This document shows, piece by piece, positions 54,905 to 64,000 of a stretch of DNA of 64,000 nucleotides. The stretch's first letter is position 1. Every line of letters begins with the position of its first letter. The translations under genes were made by a program, and so were the position numbers. Below the pieces are notes generated by a model that did no database searches, had not been told where the DNA came from, and saw nothing but the letters and a program-made list of their open reading frames with translations. This DNA is from Rhodoferax potami (lineage in GTDB: Bacteria; Pseudomonadota; Gammaproteobacteria; Burkholderiales; Burkholderiaceae_C): assembly GCF_032193765.1 (NCBI RefSeq), contig NZ_JAVBIJ010000001.1, forward strand, positions 3,162,001-3,226,000, read 5' to 3'.

Positions 54905-55903
54905 TTACACCGCAACCCAGGCACCACTGCGCTGGGAGGCAAACAGGGCATCGATGATGCGCATGTTCTGGATGGCGTCTTCCACGCCATATTGCAAAGG
55001 TTGCCCACCGCGGATGGCGAGCGAGAAGGCATCGCCCTCCAGGCTGTACTGGTCGCAGGCGGCAAAGGTTTCGACCACTGCTTCGCGACCGCCCAGTACC
55101 TTGCCGTCGTCGATAAAGATGCGGGTTTCTTGACCTTGGGGCGCATTGAACGGGATTTCAATTTCCACCCGCTTTTCAGTACCCACCACGTGGGCCCGCT
55201 GGTAAGGCGTGGTTTGCATGGACACGGTGAAATCCAAGCGGCGGCCATTGCCGAAATCGAGCAAGGCACTGAAGCTGCGATCCACACCGAAGTCCGGGTC
55301 CATGTCCGCCAACGCCATCACGCGCACCGGCTCTGTGCCAAAAAGGAAGCGCCCGGCCACGATGGGGTAGCAACCGATATCCATCAGCGCGCCGCCGCCC
55401 TTGCTGGCATCGTTGCGGATGTTTTTTGCGTTGCGGTTGAAATACGAGAACCACACCTGCACCGCGCGCAGATCACCCAGCGCACCACTCTGCACCAGCT
55501 CGCGGGTACGCAGCCACTGGGGGTGAAAGCGCACCATGAACGCTTCCATGATGTGCACCTTGTCCGCCACCTCGCGCAACTGGGCCGCCTCATTGGCGTT
55601 CAAGGCGATGGGTTTTTCGCACAGCACATGCTTGCCCGCGCGGGCTGCCACCAGCGTCAAGGGCACATGCTGGTCGTTCGGCAAGGGGTTGTAGATGGCC
55701 TCGATCGACGGGTCCGCCAACAGCTCCTCGTAGGAGCCGTAGGCCTTGGGAACACCCAACTTGCCCGCCGCCGCCTGCGCACTCTCCAGGGAGCGCGAGG
55801 CAATGGCCTGCACATCACACCACTGGCTGCGCTGCAGCGCAGGGGTAACTTTTTCCATGCCGATCTTGGCAGTGCTGAGCACGCCCCAGCGGACTTTTTT
55901 CAT
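54905..55903 (-). CDS. Gfo/Idh/MocA family oxidoreductase
   Basis: NAD(P)-dependent sugar- or inositol-type dehydrogenase of 332 residues. It has the N-terminal Rossmann start WGVLSTAKIGMEKVTPAL, the catalytic signature CEKPIALNANEAAQL (about residue 95) and the C-terminal beta-sheet domain. It lies between the two metH halves on the same strand and likely rides on the riboswitch-controlled mRNA. No link with methionine metabolism is known. ATG at 55903 is 15 bp after the metH N-half stop. Confidence 0.87.
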   Translation of the reverse strand: MKKVRWGVLSTAKIGMEKVTPALQRSQWCDVQAIASRSLESAQAAAGKLGVPKAYGSYEELLADPSIEAIYNPLPNDQHVPLTLVAARAGKHVLCEKPIALNANEAAQLREVADKVHIMEAFMVRFHPQWLRTRELVQSGALGDLRAVQVWFSYFNRNAKNIRNDASKGGGALMDIGCYPIVAGRFLFGTEPVRVMALADMDPDFGVDRSFSALLDFGNGRRLDFTVSMQTTPYQRAHVVGTEKRVEIEIPFNAPQGQETRIFIDDGKVLGGREAVVETFAACDQYSLEGDAFSLAIRGGQPLQYGVEDAIQNMRIIDALFASQRSGAWVAV

Positions 55904-55917
55904 GGCGATGTCTCGGC

Positions 55918-56994
55918 TCAAGCCGCCTCTTTGTAAAAGTACCCGCGCTGCACGCTACGGGTCGCCAAGGGCGACACCGCTTGCGCGATGGCACCGATGT
56001 GGTCCGGGGTGGTGCCGCAGCAGCCGCCGACAATGTTGACCAGGCCTTCGGCCGCAAACTCCCGTACCAAGCGGCTGGTGACATCGGGAGTTTCGTCAAA
56101 GCCTGTATCGCTCATGGGGTTGGGCAGACCGGCGTTGGGGTAGCAGCTGATGAAGGTGTCGGTCGCCACCTTGTTCAGCTCTTGGATGTAGGGGCGCATG
56201 AGTGCTGCACCGAGCGCGCAGTTCAAGCCGATGGCGAGCGGCTGCGCATGGCGCACGCTGTGCCAGAAGGCGGTGACCGTCTGGCCACTCAGGATGCGGC
56301 CGGACGCATCGGTCACCGTGCCGCTGATCAAAATGGGCAGGCGCTCGCCGCTGGCCTCAAAGTACTCATCCACCGCAAACAGCGCGGCTTTGGCGTTGAG
56401 CGTGTCGAAAATAGTCTCCACCAGAATCACGTCTGCCCCGCCTTCGACCAGCGCCTTGGTCTGGTCATAGTAGGCGGCTCGCAGTTCTTCAAACGTCACG
56501 TTACGGGCGCCGGGGTCGTTCACATCGGGGCTGATGCTGGCGGTTTTGGGTGTGGGGCCGAGGGCGCCGCACACAAAACGCGGTTTGTCGGGTGTGCTGT
56601 ACTTGTCGCAGGCGGCACGGGCCAGTTGGGCGGAAACCAAATTCATCTCGATGGCCAAGTCGGCCATGTCGTAGTCCGCCTGGGCCACCGTGGTGGCGCC
56701 GAAGGTGTTGGTCTCAATCATGTCGGCGCCGGCAGCCAGATAGGCCTCGTGGATGTCGGTGATCACGTCCGGGCGTGTCAGGCTCAGCAACTCGTTGTTG
56801 CCTTTGACGTCTTTGGGGAAATCTTTGAACCGGTCGCCCTGACTACCCGGGCCGGCATACCCCTCGCCGCGGTATTGGGCTTCGCCCAGCTTGAAGCGCT
56901 GAATCATGGTGCCCATGGCGCCATCCAGAATGGCGATGCGGCTGGCCAGAATGCCGGGGAGCGATTGCGCGCGGGTATAGGTAATGGGCTTCAT
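55918..56994 (-). CDS. metH: Methionine synthase, N-terminal homocysteine methyltransferase module
   Basis: Homocysteine S-methyltransferase half of the split MetH, 358 residues. The barrel domain opens with [18 protein letters not shown]; zinc-ligand cysteines are in [14 protein letters not shown] and [14 protein letters not shown]. It is the first gene after the SAH riboswitch and precedes the Gfo/Idh/MocA gene and the folate/B12 half. The ATG at 56994 fits the family start ([15 protein letters not shown]). It catalyses transfer of the methyl group from methyl-B12 to homocysteine. Confidence 0.93.
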   Translation of the reverse strand: MKPITYTRAQSLPGILASRIAILDGAMGTMIQRFKLGEAQYRGEGYAGPGSQGDRFKDFPKDVKGNNELLSLTRPDVITDIHEAYLAAGADMIETNTFGATTVAQADYDMADLAIEMNLVSAQLARAACDKYSTPDKPRFVCGALGPTPKTASISPDVNDPGARNVTFEELRAAYYDQTKALVEGGADVILVETIFDTLNAKAALFAVDEYFEASGERLPILISGTVTDASGRILSGQTVTAFWHSVRHAQPLAIGLNCALGAALMRPYIQELNKVATDTFISCYPNAGLPNPMSDTGFDETPDVTSRLVREFAAEGLVNIVGGCCGTTPDHIGAIAQAVSPLATRSVQRGYFYKEAA

Positions 56995-57021
56995 GGTGCG
57001 GCTCACTGTGTGGATTGAAAC

Positions 57022-57098
57022 AAGTGAGCGCAGTTGGAGTCCCCAAGCCTGACCGGTTCCGCCGTGCGGCGGACCCCGGCTGCAGCGCCCCTTGGGTT
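57022..57098 (-). promoter_or_regulatory. SAH riboswitch upstream of metH
   Basis: On the minus strand: CCCAAG (57096-57091), the conserved GGGGCGCTGCAGCC, a P2 hairpin (CCGCC-GCAC-GGCGG), CAGGCTTGGG (closing P1 at 57047-57042) and a 3' TGCGCTC that can pair with the first GCGC as the pseudoknot. This order is that of the S-adenosylhomocysteine riboswitch of betaproteobacterial metH and ahcY leaders. High SAH would turn on the metH operon. Confidence 0.85.
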
Positions 57099-57277
57099 CA
57101 CGGATTTTAAACGACAACGGCAGCCCCTCTCTGGCCCCATACCCTCAAGTGCGCATCGCCATGCAGTTTCGGGTCCATGCTGTGCCGCAGCGCTGCCGGC
57201 AGGGCCACGACCATGCCCGACAATAGGGCGCGCGGTGCCTCGGCGTGCCAGCATCACGCCACACCGCCGGATTTTGT

Positions 57278-59188
57278 ATGTTTTTGAGCTCTAGCCCTCG
57301 TTCTACTTGCGCAACCAGCTCTTATTTTGATAGCAATTTAGTGCCTCACCTGTCCATTCTTCGCGATGTTTTTGGTTACGCGGCCTTCCGCGGGCCTCAG
57401 GAATCCATCGTGGAACATGTGATCGCGGGGGGTGACGCGCTGGTGCTCATGCCTACCGGTGGCGGCAAAAGCTTGTGCTACCAGGTGCCAGCCATCGCCC
57501 GTCAGCAGGCGGGCTTGGGCGCCACGCTGGTCATTTCCCCCCTGATTGCGCTGATGCACGACCAGGTGGGTGCCCTGCATGAAGCCGGTGTGAGCGCCGC
57601 GTTTTTGAACTCCACCCTCAACAGCGACGAGGCCTACCAAATCGAGCAGCAACTGCTGCGCGGCGAGATCACCCTGCTGTACGCAGCGCCGGAGCGGGTC
57701 AGCAACGCACGCTTCTTGGCCTTGTTGGATTCGCTCTTTGAGCGCGGCAAGCTGAGCCTGTTTGCCATCGATGAAGCCCACTGTGTGAGTCAGTGGGGCC
57801 ACGATTTCCGGCCCGACTATCGCAACCTCACGGTGTTGCATGAGCGCTACCCGGGGGTTCCGCGCATCGCCCTGACGGCCACGGCTGACGACCTGACCCG
57901 TGCCGACATCCTGGAGCGCTTGCAACTCGAAGAGGCACGCGCCTTCGTCAGTAGTTTCGACCGGCCCAACATCCGCTACACGATTGTCGAAAAGAAGGAC
58001 TCGACCACCCAGCTGCTGCGCTTCATCGAGCGGGAACACGAGGGAGAGGCCGGCATCGTCTACTGCCAGAGCCGCAAAAAAGTGGAAGACATGGCGCAGA
58101 CATTAGTGGACGCGGGCATCAAGGCCCTGCCTTATCACGCCGGGCTGGACGCCAAGGTACGCCAACTGAACCAGGACCGGTTTTTGCGCGAAGAAGGCAT
58201 CGTCATGGTGGCCACGATTGCCTTTGGCATGGGCATCGACAAACCGGATGTGCGCTTTGTGGCTCACCGCGACATGCCCAAGAACATCGAAGGCTACTAC
58301 CAGGAGACCGGCCGCGCCGGGCGGGATGGCCTGCCGGCAGATGCGTGGATGGCCTATGGCCTGCAAGACGTGGTGAACCAGCGCCGCATGATTGACGAGA
58401 GCCCGGCCAGCGAAGAGTTCAAGCAGGTCATGCGCGGCAAGCTGGACGCCTTGCTAGGCCTGGCAGAAGCCACCGATTGCCGCCGCGTCCGATTGCTGGG
58501 TTACTTCGGCGAGAAAAGCCTGCCTTGCGGAAATTGCGATAACTGCCTGAACCCGCCTGATGTATGGGATGGCACAGATGCAGCCCGCAAACTGCTCAGC
58601 ACCATCTACCGCATCCAGCAGATGAGCGGCGTGAGCTTCGGTGCAGGGCATTTGATGGACATTGTGCGGGGCAAGACGACCGAAAAAGTCACCCAATACG
58701 GCCATGAAGCCCTGAGCACCTTCGGAATCGGCAAAGACTTCAGCGAGCTCCAACTGCGTGGCGTGCTGCGCCAATTGATTGCCATGGGCGCAGTGGCGGT
58801 GGATGCGCAGGCTTTCAATACCCTGCAATTAACTGCAGAGTCGCGCGCGGTGCTTAAAGGGGAAGTGGCGGTGATGCTGCGCGAGTCAGTGTCGAGCCCT
58901 GCAGAGCGCAAACCGCGCAAGAGTGCCCGCTTGGGGGCAGTGGTCAAAGCGCCTATCAATCTGGATAGCGAAGGCTTGCTCCGCTACTCAGCCCTCAAGG
59001 CCTGGCGCGCCGAGGTTGCGCAAGAACACAATCTGCCGGCTTACGTGATTTTTCACGACGCCACGCTGGCGGCTATTGCCCAGCGCGCCCCGCAAACCAT
59101 TGACGACTTGCAAGGCATCAGCGGCATCGGGGCCAAGAAGCTGGAGGCGTATGCCGACGACGTTTTAAAGGTCGTCGCACTCCAGTAA
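57278..59188 (+). CDS. recQ: ATP-dependent DNA helicase RecQ
   Basis: A 3'-5' helicase with motifs [12 protein letters not shown] (Walker A), [19 protein letters not shown] (Walker B), [31 protein letters not shown] (V) and [10 protein letters not shown] (VI). The RQC zinc site has a Cys in EATDCRRVR followed by LPCGNCDNC, and there is an HRDC domain at the C-terminus. The ATG at 57278 begins one base outside repeat copy g and the first 20 residues lie in it; a GTG at 57341 just past the repeat gives [13 protein letters not shown] and may be the true start. It ends 7 bp before the convergent hypothetical gene. Confidence 0.92.
   Translation: MFLSSSPRSTCATSSYFDSNLVPHLSILRDVFGYAAFRGPQESIVEHVIAGGDALVLMPTGGGKSLCYQVPAIARQQAGLGATLVISPLIALMHDQVGALHEAGVSAAFLNSTLNSDEAYQIEQQLLRGEITLLYAAPERVSNARFLALLDSLFERGKLSLFAIDEAHCVSQWGHDFRPDYRNLTVLHERYPGVPRIALTATADDLTRADILERLQLEEARAFVSSFDRPNIRYTIVEKKDSTTQLLRFIEREHEGEAGIVYCQSRKKVEDMAQTLVDAGIKALPYHAGLDAKVRQLNQDRFLREEGIVMVATIAFGMGIDKPDVRFVAHRDMPKNIEGYYQETGRAGRDGLPADAWMAYGLQDVVNQRRMIDESPASEEFKQVMRGKLDALLGLAEATDCRRVRLLGYFGEKSLPCGNCDNCLNPPDVWDGTDAARKLLSTIYRIQQMSGVSFGAGHLMDIVRGKTTEKVTQYGHEALSTFGIGKDFSELQLRGVLRQLIAMGAVAVDAQAFNTLQLTAESRAVLKGEVAVMLRESVSSPAERKPRKSARLGAVVKAPINLDSEGLLRYSALKAWRAEVAQEHNLPAYVIFHDATLAAIAQRAPQTIDDLQGISGIGAKKLEAYADDVLKVVALQ
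57279..57335 (-). repeat. 57-bp dispersed repeat, copy g (recQ start region)
   Basis: Minus strand TGCTAT-N9-AGCT-GGTT-GCGCA-N9-AGGGCTAGAGC, matching the consensus in all blocks. It lies between the two possible recQ starts. Confidence 0.85.
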
Positions 59189-59195
59189 GCGCCGG

Positions 59196-59489
59196 TTAAT
59201 GGCGGTGAAAACCGCTTTCATAGGCCACGGCGGCACCGGACAGGGTGTTTTGCAGTCGCTCGATCGCACGTTGGTGACGGGCACCGGTTTCAGCATCAGC
59301 CAGTTTGGCGCGGTGCTGTTGCACAAGCGCTTGGAACTTGGACTTGCACGCGTCGAGCGTGCCAGCGAAATTGAGTGCGATATAGGCGTGGTGTGTGGCA
59401 TGCGTCTGGCGGTACTCGCCCGACCAGTAGTCAAACAACTGCCACTTATAGGTTCCTTTTTCCGGCACTTCAATCGTGTTTTTTTGCAT
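59196..59489 (-). CDS. Conserved hypothetical protein
   Basis: A 97-residue soluble protein, IEVPEKGTYKWQLFDYWSGEYRQTHATHHAYIALNFAGTLDACKSKFQALVQQH and a helical, Ala/Glu-rich C-terminus. One cysteine. It stands alone between recQ (convergent) and the double AAA ATPase. No known domain is recognised. Confidence 0.6.
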   Translation of the reverse strand: MQKNTIEVPEKGTYKWQLFDYWSGEYRQTHATHHAYIALNFAGTLDACKSKFQALVQQHRAKLADAETGARHQRAIERLQNTLSGAAVAYESGFHRH

Positions 59490-59665
59490 ATTCGCTGCAC
59501 GTTAGGTTGCAATGGAGTGCAGTTCATGCCCCGGTTTGGTTCCAACGGCCCGGAGTAAGCGCACCCGCTTGGATATATCACGCACCAGATACGGGAGCGG
59601 TTGACACAAACTTTAAAAAAGTTTCAAACGAGTTACGAGGCTGCCGCTCGCACCGGATCGCAGGC

Positions 59666-61993
59666 TCAGGGCATAAAACCCATGCTGCGGCGTTCACGGA
59701 CCAGCGGCTTGACTCGGTGCTCTGCAGTGAGCTGCTCCAAAAACTCTTGGGGGCTGATTTCTGTCTCCAAGATCGCCAACTGCTGCTTGACGGCCGCAAA
59801 ATCGCCCAAGCTAAGCTGATCGAGCTGCTTCAGGAGTCCGCGTTGAGCCGCCGTCAACGCGGACGGCTCGTTCCCGCAGGCCTCTTGAATGAACAAGCGC
59901 TCGCGCTGCTCCGTGCTCAGGGCCAAAAACTGGATCTTGAAAGTAAATCGGCGCAAAGCGGCCTCATCCACCCTATCCATCAAGTTAGTGGTGCAAATGA
60001 AAACACCACGGTGGCGCTCCATGCCTTGCAGCATTTCATTGACTTCGCTGACTTCGTGGTTGCGTTGTGCTGAGCGCCTGTCCTGCAGAAAGCTGTCTGC
60101 CTCGTCCAAAAGCAAAACAAGACCTTCGGCCTCTGCCTCGCGGAACATGGCAGCCATGTTCTGCTCAGTCTCGCCCACATACTTGCTCATCAGGTCGCTC
60201 GCCCGCTTGATGTGCAGCGGGCGGCCCAGTTCCTGCGCAATGTGCTCGGCCAACGCCGTCTTGCCGGTACCCGGGAGTCCATAAAAGCACAGGGTTCCGT
60301 GCCCCCGCGCCGCCAACGCCTGCACAATTCGCGGCAATTCAAAGCGACATTCGATATTCAGGTAATCAAGGTCATATCGGCTGAGTGCCTGCGCGCGGCC
60401 TGGCGTAGCGGGCGGGCGGCCCAAAGCGTGGTCGGCATTCTTAAGCTGGCGGTCGATGAGCGCCTCGAGGCCGGCGACATCCCCTTGCTCCGCGTCGGTT
60501 CTGCCTAGGCGCGCGAAGCGGGCGGCGGTTCGGATTTGGGCAGGCGTCAGCCCCTTGCGGCTGGAGAGCCGCGCGACAAAAGCGTCACTGACCGGCGTCC
60601 CCTCCAGGGTTTTGCGAACAACGCCCTCCCGGGCGCCGGGGGGTGGGGACTTCAGCTCCAAATGGTAGGCAAAGCGCCTTAAAAAAGCGGGGTCGATCTG
60701 CTCAATCCGGTTGGTCACCCAAATGGTGGGTACCGCGTTGGACTCCAAAATCTGGTTGACCCACGCCTTGCCGCTTACGCTGCCACTGGCCGTGGCGGCG
60801 TGAGCATCTGCACGGGCCAGATAGCTGACGGTTTCCGTCGAAAGCGGCGGAAAAACATCCTCCACCTCATCAAACAACAGTGCGGCCTGTGCGCTACCTT
60901 TCAAAAAAACCTGGGCGATTTGCAGGGAGCGGTAGCGGTCACGGCCGCTGAGGGAGTTGCCGTCACGGTCTGCATATTCCACCTCAAACAGCTCCAAGCC
61001 TGCGTGGTGGGCCATGACTTTGGCCAGTTCCGTCTTGCCTGTCCCCGGGGGGCCGTACAGCAAAACGTTGACACCAGGCTCCTGCCGGGCGACCGCATGT
61101 TGCAAGACGCGGCACAGCACCGCGGCGTCTTCGGCCACAAAATCAAAGTCCTGCATTCGCAGCTCTGTTTTGCTCGACAGCCGGGTAAAAACTGCCATCA
61201 GTTCGGCGTGGTCGCGGTATTGCCGCATGAGCACCGGCGGGAGCTTTTCACTGACCTTCATGAGGTCTGCCAGGTCAGTGATGTTGTGCTCCGAGATCAG
61301 ATTCTCGACCAGCCCGATCCGCTCCAGCCGAGAGCCAGCGCGCAAGGCCTCGCCCAGCTCCTGGGCATTGACATGGGCAACATCGGCAATGGCGGCATAC
61401 GCCTCCGCGGCGTTGTTCACTTTGAACTCCACCAGGATGCTGCGCATGTCCCGTTGATAACGGGCGAGTGTCCCGTAGAGCAACAAGGCCCGCTCGGCCT
61501 TGTTGAGCTGCAACAAGCCGGCAAGTGCGTTGATGTTTTTCTCGACGAGGGTGGACTGCTTTTTCAGAGCGCCGTTCAGCCACTCGCCCGTGACGGCCAG
61601 CACGGATATCAAGTCTTTCGGCTGATCCTTGACATATTCATCCAGGAAGAAAAACAGCGTCGCTTCATCGTAGGGGCCGCACCAGACGCCGTACCTCTCC
61701 AAAAATTCCGTGGCGGACAAAGACTCGTGGCCCCGCCAAAGCTCATTACCCAAGCAGCGTCGCCCCAGAAACTCGCGGAGACGGCCCAACACAGACACCG
61801 GCCACAACAAATGGCGGCCAGCCAGACCGACGACTCCATTGAAATCGCGCCGCACATTGAACCCCGCCCCTTGCCGGGCCGCCAATGTCAGCACGAAATG
61901 GGAGCACATCAAGTCGAGAACAGGCGCGCGCTCCAACCCCGGCGACGGGATCAGGTGCCCACCTTGGGGCATAAACAACGAACGCTTGGTCAT
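59666..61993 (-). CDS. Double AAA-domain ATPase, function unknown
   Basis: A 775-residue protein with two complete AAA modules: first Walker A LLYGPPGTGKTELAKVM (about residue 315) with Walker B ALLFDEVEDVF, second CFYGLPGTGKTALAEHI (about 575) with Walker B VLLLDEADSFL. The N-terminal 280 residues, helical and without a known domain, may bind the substrate or a partner. Its ATG at 61993 lies divergent to a 46-residue membrane protein. Two consecutive ATPase modules are seen in unfoldases such as CDC48 and ClpB, but this protein does not belong to these. No neighbour hints at its role. Confidence 0.75.
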   Translation of the reverse strand: MTKRSLFMPQGGHLIPSPGLERAPVLDLMCSHFVLTLAARQGAGFNVRRDFNGVVGLAGRHLLWPVSVLGRLREFLGRRCLGNELWRGHESLSATEFLERYGVWCGPYDEATLFFFLDEYVKDQPKDLISVLAVTGEWLNGALKKQSTLVEKNINALAGLLQLNKAERALLLYGTLARYQRDMRSILVEFKVNNAAEAYAAIADVAHVNAQELGEALRAGSRLERIGLVENLISEHNITDLADLMKVSEKLPPVLMRQYRDHAELMAVFTRLSSKTELRMQDFDFVAEDAAVLCRVLQHAVARQEPGVNVLLYGPPGTGKTELAKVMAHHAGLELFEVEYADRDGNSLSGRDRYRSLQIAQVFLKGSAQAALLFDEVEDVFPPLSTETVSYLARADAHAATASGSVSGKAWVNQILESNAVPTIWVTNRIEQIDPAFLRRFAYHLELKSPPPGAREGVVRKTLEGTPVSDAFVARLSSRKGLTPAQIRTAARFARLGRTDAEQGDVAGLEALIDRQLKNADHALGRPPATPGRAQALSRYDLDYLNIECRFELPRIVQALAARGHGTLCFYGLPGTGKTALAEHIAQELGRPLHIKRASDLMSKYVGETEQNMAAMFREAEAEGLVLLLDEADSFLQDRRSAQRNHEVSEVNEMLQGMERHRGVFICTTNLMDRVDEAALRRFTFKIQFLALSTEQRERLFIQEACGNEPSALTAAQRGLLKQLDQLSLGDFAAVKQQLAILETEISPQEFLEQLTAEHRVKPLVRERRSMGFMP

Positions 61994-62149
61994 CCAACGC
62001 CTCCGGCACAGGCTTGTGCTGTGACCACGATAACGCAGTCTTTGGCAGGTGTGAAGTACCTGTGACAAGACGCTGAGCAGCATTGTTGAGCCAAATCGGG
62101 CTGCTGGCGCTAAAATCCACCCATACCAACGACACCCTGAGGATCGACC

Positions 62150-62290
62150 ATGTCTGCACCCGTTCACTCCGATGACAACCACCCCGCCGATCCGGTGGAC
62201 GAGGTAGTGCCTTTGATGCCTATCGTGCTGCCCATCGTGGGTGCCGTGTTGATGTTTCTATTGGCGTTCATTGCAGTGTCCATGGCCTGA
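62150..62290 (+). CDS. Small membrane protein, 46 aa
   Basis: ATG at 62150 with GAGGA 7 nt upstream, ending at TGA 62288-62290. The polar, acidic N-terminal half (SAPVHSDDNHPADPVDEVV) is followed by one membrane helix (PIVLPIVGAVLMFLLAFIAVSMA). The ribosome-binding site, length and hydrophobicity support a real gene. It lies upstream of the second peroxidase by 15 bp and may share its mRNA. Function unknown. Confidence 0.7.
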   Translation: MSAPVHSDDNHPADPVDEVVPLMPIVLPIVGAVLMFLLAFIAVSMA

Positions 62291-62304
62291 CAGGGGCGGA
62301 CCCG

Positions 62305-62886
62305 ATGGCCTCCGGCATCCAACAAGCGGCTTCGGCCGCTTTTTTATTGGGCATTGCAGCAGGCGTTTCTACGGCGACGCCACTGGATAGCAAGGCAGCA
62401 GTTTGCCCTGCCCTCTGGCAAAAGAACCTGCCCCGCCTGCAAGACGACAGTCCCCAGAACCTGTGCCAGTACAGCGGCAAAGTGGCTCTGGTCGTGAACA
62501 CCGCCAGCTATTGCGGTTTTACCTCGCAGTACCAAGGCCTTGAAAAGGTATACGCCCGCTTTCAGCAGCGCGGCCTAGTGGTGATGGGCTTCCCATCGAA
62601 CGATTTCGGTCAGCAAGAGCCCGGCAATAGCAAGCAGATTGCGGACCTGTGCTTCAACACCTACGGGGTGAAGTTCCCGATGTTCGCGAAGAGCGCCGTC
62701 ACAGGGGTACAGGCCAATCCCCTATTCAAAGAGCTGGCGGCGCAGACGGGCCAGAGCCCGCGCTGGAACTTTCACAAGTACCTAGTGGACCGGCGCGGCA
62801 AAGTGGTGGGCAGCTTCCCTAGTGACATGTCCCCGGAAGACCCGAAGCTGATCGCCCAGATTGAAAAGGTATTGACGGCTCCCTGA
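62305..62886 (+). CDS. Exported glutathione-peroxidase-like protein
   Basis: Thiol peroxidase of 193 residues. The N-terminus (GIQQAASAAFLLGIAAGVSTATP) resembles a signal peptide, which suggests a periplasmic enzyme. The active-site motif is NTASYCGFTSQYQGL, with GFPSNDFGQQEPG in place of the usual GFPCNQF, and WNFHKYLV later. Compared with the cytoplasmic enzyme at 23116 the second conserved Cys is replaced by Ser. It ends 23 bp before a terminator. Confidence 0.85.
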   Translation: MASGIQQAASAAFLLGIAAGVSTATPLDSKAAVCPALWQKNLPRLQDDSPQNLCQYSGKVALVVNTASYCGFTSQYQGLEKVYARFQQRGLVVMGFPSNDFGQQEPGNSKQIADLCFNTYGVKFPMFAKSAVTGVQANPLFKELAAQTGQSPRWNFHKYLVDRRGKVVGSFPSDMSPEDPKLIAQIEKVLTAP

Positions 62887-62908
62887 GCCGGTACCGCGAT
62901 TTCCACAG

Positions 62909-62932
62909 GGCGAGGATTTCTCGCCTTTTTTT
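62909..62932 (+). terminator. Rho-independent terminator after the peroxidase gene
   Basis: GGCGAG (62909-62914) and CTCGCC (62920-62925) form a 6-bp stem around GATTT, followed by seven T. Confidence 0.85.
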
Positions 62933-62974
62933 GGGCCTCTTATTTTCGCGCATGAATCAATGCGCCTTTTGCAT

Positions 62975-63004
62975 AAAGTTAAGCAGTAATCGCTTTGTAA
63001 CTTT
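62975..63004. promoter_or_regulatory. Inverted repeat upstream of pckG
   Basis: AAAGTTA (62975-62981) and TAACTTT (62998-63004) are perfect 7-bp arms. A second dyad ATCAGG-CT-CCTGAT follows near 63026. Both lie in the 215-bp pckG leader region and are candidate operators; no regulator can be named. Confidence 0.35.
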
Positions 63005-63147
63005 AGAACGAGTTCATAGAATCAGGCTCCTGATCCAAAGGCTTCAAAGCCAATGCGTCGGACGAAAGCCGGTTTCTCAAAGTTCGTGGCTGAGCGCGTG
63101 GCAGCACCTGATTTTGAAAAGACGATTTTCAAACTTAGGAGCTTTTT

Positions 63148-64000
63148 ATGAACGCACCCGTGATGCAGGGCTTGTCCCTCAACACCCCCAGCTACGTCAA
63201 AAACCCAGCCTTGGTCGCTTGGGTGGCCGACATGGTGGCTTTGTGCAAACCCAAAGACGTGTACTGGTGCGACGGCTCTGAAGAAGAGTACCAACGCCTG
63301 TGCCAACAGTTGGTCGATGCGGGCACCTTCAAAAAACTCAACCCGCTCAAGCGCCCTAACAGTTTCCTCGCCTGCTCCGACCCGACCGACGTGGCCCGCG
63401 TGGAAGACCGCACTTACATCTGCGCAGAGAGCAAAGAAAACGCCGGCCCCACCAACAACTGGATGGCCCCTGCAGAGATGCGCAAGATTCTGCAAACCGG
63501 TCAGGCCGATGGCACACCCGCCCTGTTTGACGGCTGCATGAAAGGCCGCACCATGTATGTGGTGCCTTTCTCCATGGGCCCCTTGGGCTCGCACATTGCG
63601 CACATCGGCATCGAGTTGTCTGACAGCGCCTACGTGGCGGTTAACCAGCGCATCATGACCCGCATGGGCAAGGCGGTGTATGACGTGTTGGGCGTAGACG
63701 GCGCTTTCGTGCCCTGCGTGCACACCGTGGGCGCACCTTTGGCAGAAGGCCAGGCCGATGTGAAGTGGCCTTGCAACAAGACCAAGTACATCGTGCACTA
63801 CCCCGAGACCCGCGAAATCTGGTCTTATGGCTCGGGCTACGGCGGCAACGCCCTGTTGGGCAAAAAGTGCTTTGCACTGCGTATTGCCTCCAACATGGGG
63901 CGTGACCAAGGCTGGTTGGCAGAACACATGCTCATCCTGGGCGTGACCAACCCAGAGGGCAAGAAGTACCACGTGGCAGCGGCTTTCCCTAGCGCCTGCG
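63148..64000 (+). CDS. pckG: Phosphoenolpyruvate carboxykinase (GTP), N-terminal part (continues beyond window)
   Basis: Converts oxaloacetate and GTP to PEP in gluconeogenesis. The visible 284 residues start [14 protein letters not shown] and include [40 protein letters not shown] with the substrate Arg/Gly region, [19 protein letters not shown] and [22 protein letters not shown]. The window ends at FPSAC, the start of the GTP P-loop that would continue GKTN. A ribosome-binding site AGGAG is 6 nt before the ATG. It follows a terminator and two dyads. Confidence 0.94.
   Translation, partial: MNAPVMQGLSLNTPSYVKNPALVAWVADMVALCKPKDVYWCDGSEEEYQRLCQQLVDAGTFKKLNPLKRPNSFLACSDPTDVARVEDRTYICAESKENAGPTNNWMAPAEMRKILQTGQADGTPALFDGCMKGRTMYVVPFSMGPLGSHIAHIGIELSDSAYVAVNQRIMTRMGKAVYDVLGVDGAFVPCVHTVGAPLAEGQADVKWPCNKTKYIVHYPETREIWSYGSGYGGNALLGKKCFALRIASNMGRDQGWLAEHMLILGVTNPEGKKYHVAAAFPSAC

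Noticed and set aside
62083..62116. TTGTTG/TTGAGC with TAAAAT as promoter of the 46-residue gene
   Set aside because: The -10 is good but spacing to either -35 is 19-22 bp; not reported as a promoter.

Overview
The window looks like a GC-rich chromosome segment of a betaproteobacterium (Burkholderiales, most likely Comamonadaceae and Rhodoferax-like). This is inferred from gene content and protein style: a split cobalamin-dependent metH behind an SAH riboswitch, GTP-dependent PEP carboxykinase, LplT, WaaF next to a zf-CHCC protein and ilvE, and a complete MSHA-type pilus locus. No rRNA, tRNA, CRISPR array, IS element or prophage was seen. About 55 genes are supported and coding density is high.

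Layout. 1-1546: end of an OmpR-type regulator and its histidine kinase. 1551-6570: a fructose-type ABC transport island (ROK regulator, frcA, frcC, frcB, divergent sugar kinase). 6727-6812: hairpins and a terminator, possibly an sRNA. 6856-9562: waaF, zf-CHCC protein, ilvE (frameshifted) and a small membrane protein. 9624-13487: a SHP / diheme cytochrome c / cytochrome b561 electron-transfer operon ending in its own QseBC-type two-component system, with a QseB/PmrA-like box at its head. 13536-15278: membrane protein and radA under a LexA-like operator. 15436-23601: P-type ATPase, HD-type protein, alanine racemase, LplT, diguanylate cyclase, glutathione peroxidase. 23642-27972: glycolate oxidase glcF and glcE (both frameshifted), an SMP-30 lactonase and an aldose epimerase. 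28119-31793: amtB-glnK behind a sigma-54 promoter with an NtrC-type site, and divergent comM with a second LexA-like box. 31869-51075: MSHA pilus genes in a rearranged order, with a PglL/O-antigen-ligase-like gene in reverse orientation between mshA and mshC. 51121-57098: glycine-zipper protein, metH C-half, Gfo/Idh/MocA oxidoreductase, metH N-half, SAH riboswitch. 57278-64000: recQ, small hypothetical, orphan double-AAA ATPase, a 46-residue membrane protein, a second peroxidase and the start of pckG.

Themes. (1) A dispersed repeat of fixed length, about 57 bp, occurs ten times with exact internal spacing (TGCTAY-N9-AGCT-N4-GCGCA-N9-AGSGMTA). It lies in intergenic gaps and also inside or at the edges of genes, where it supplies a signal peptide, an N-terminal extension, a stop codon or a start codon. 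(2) radA and comM, two branch-migration helicases, share nearly identical LexA-like 16-mers. (3) The cytochrome operon carries a candidate binding box for the regulator it encodes. (4) Three single-base frameshifts (ilvE, glcF, glcE) lie in short homopolymers of otherwise intact genes, which points to base-calling errors in this assembly. (5) A MshEN domain on the pilus ATPase plus a GGEEF protein suggest c-di-GMP control of the pilus.
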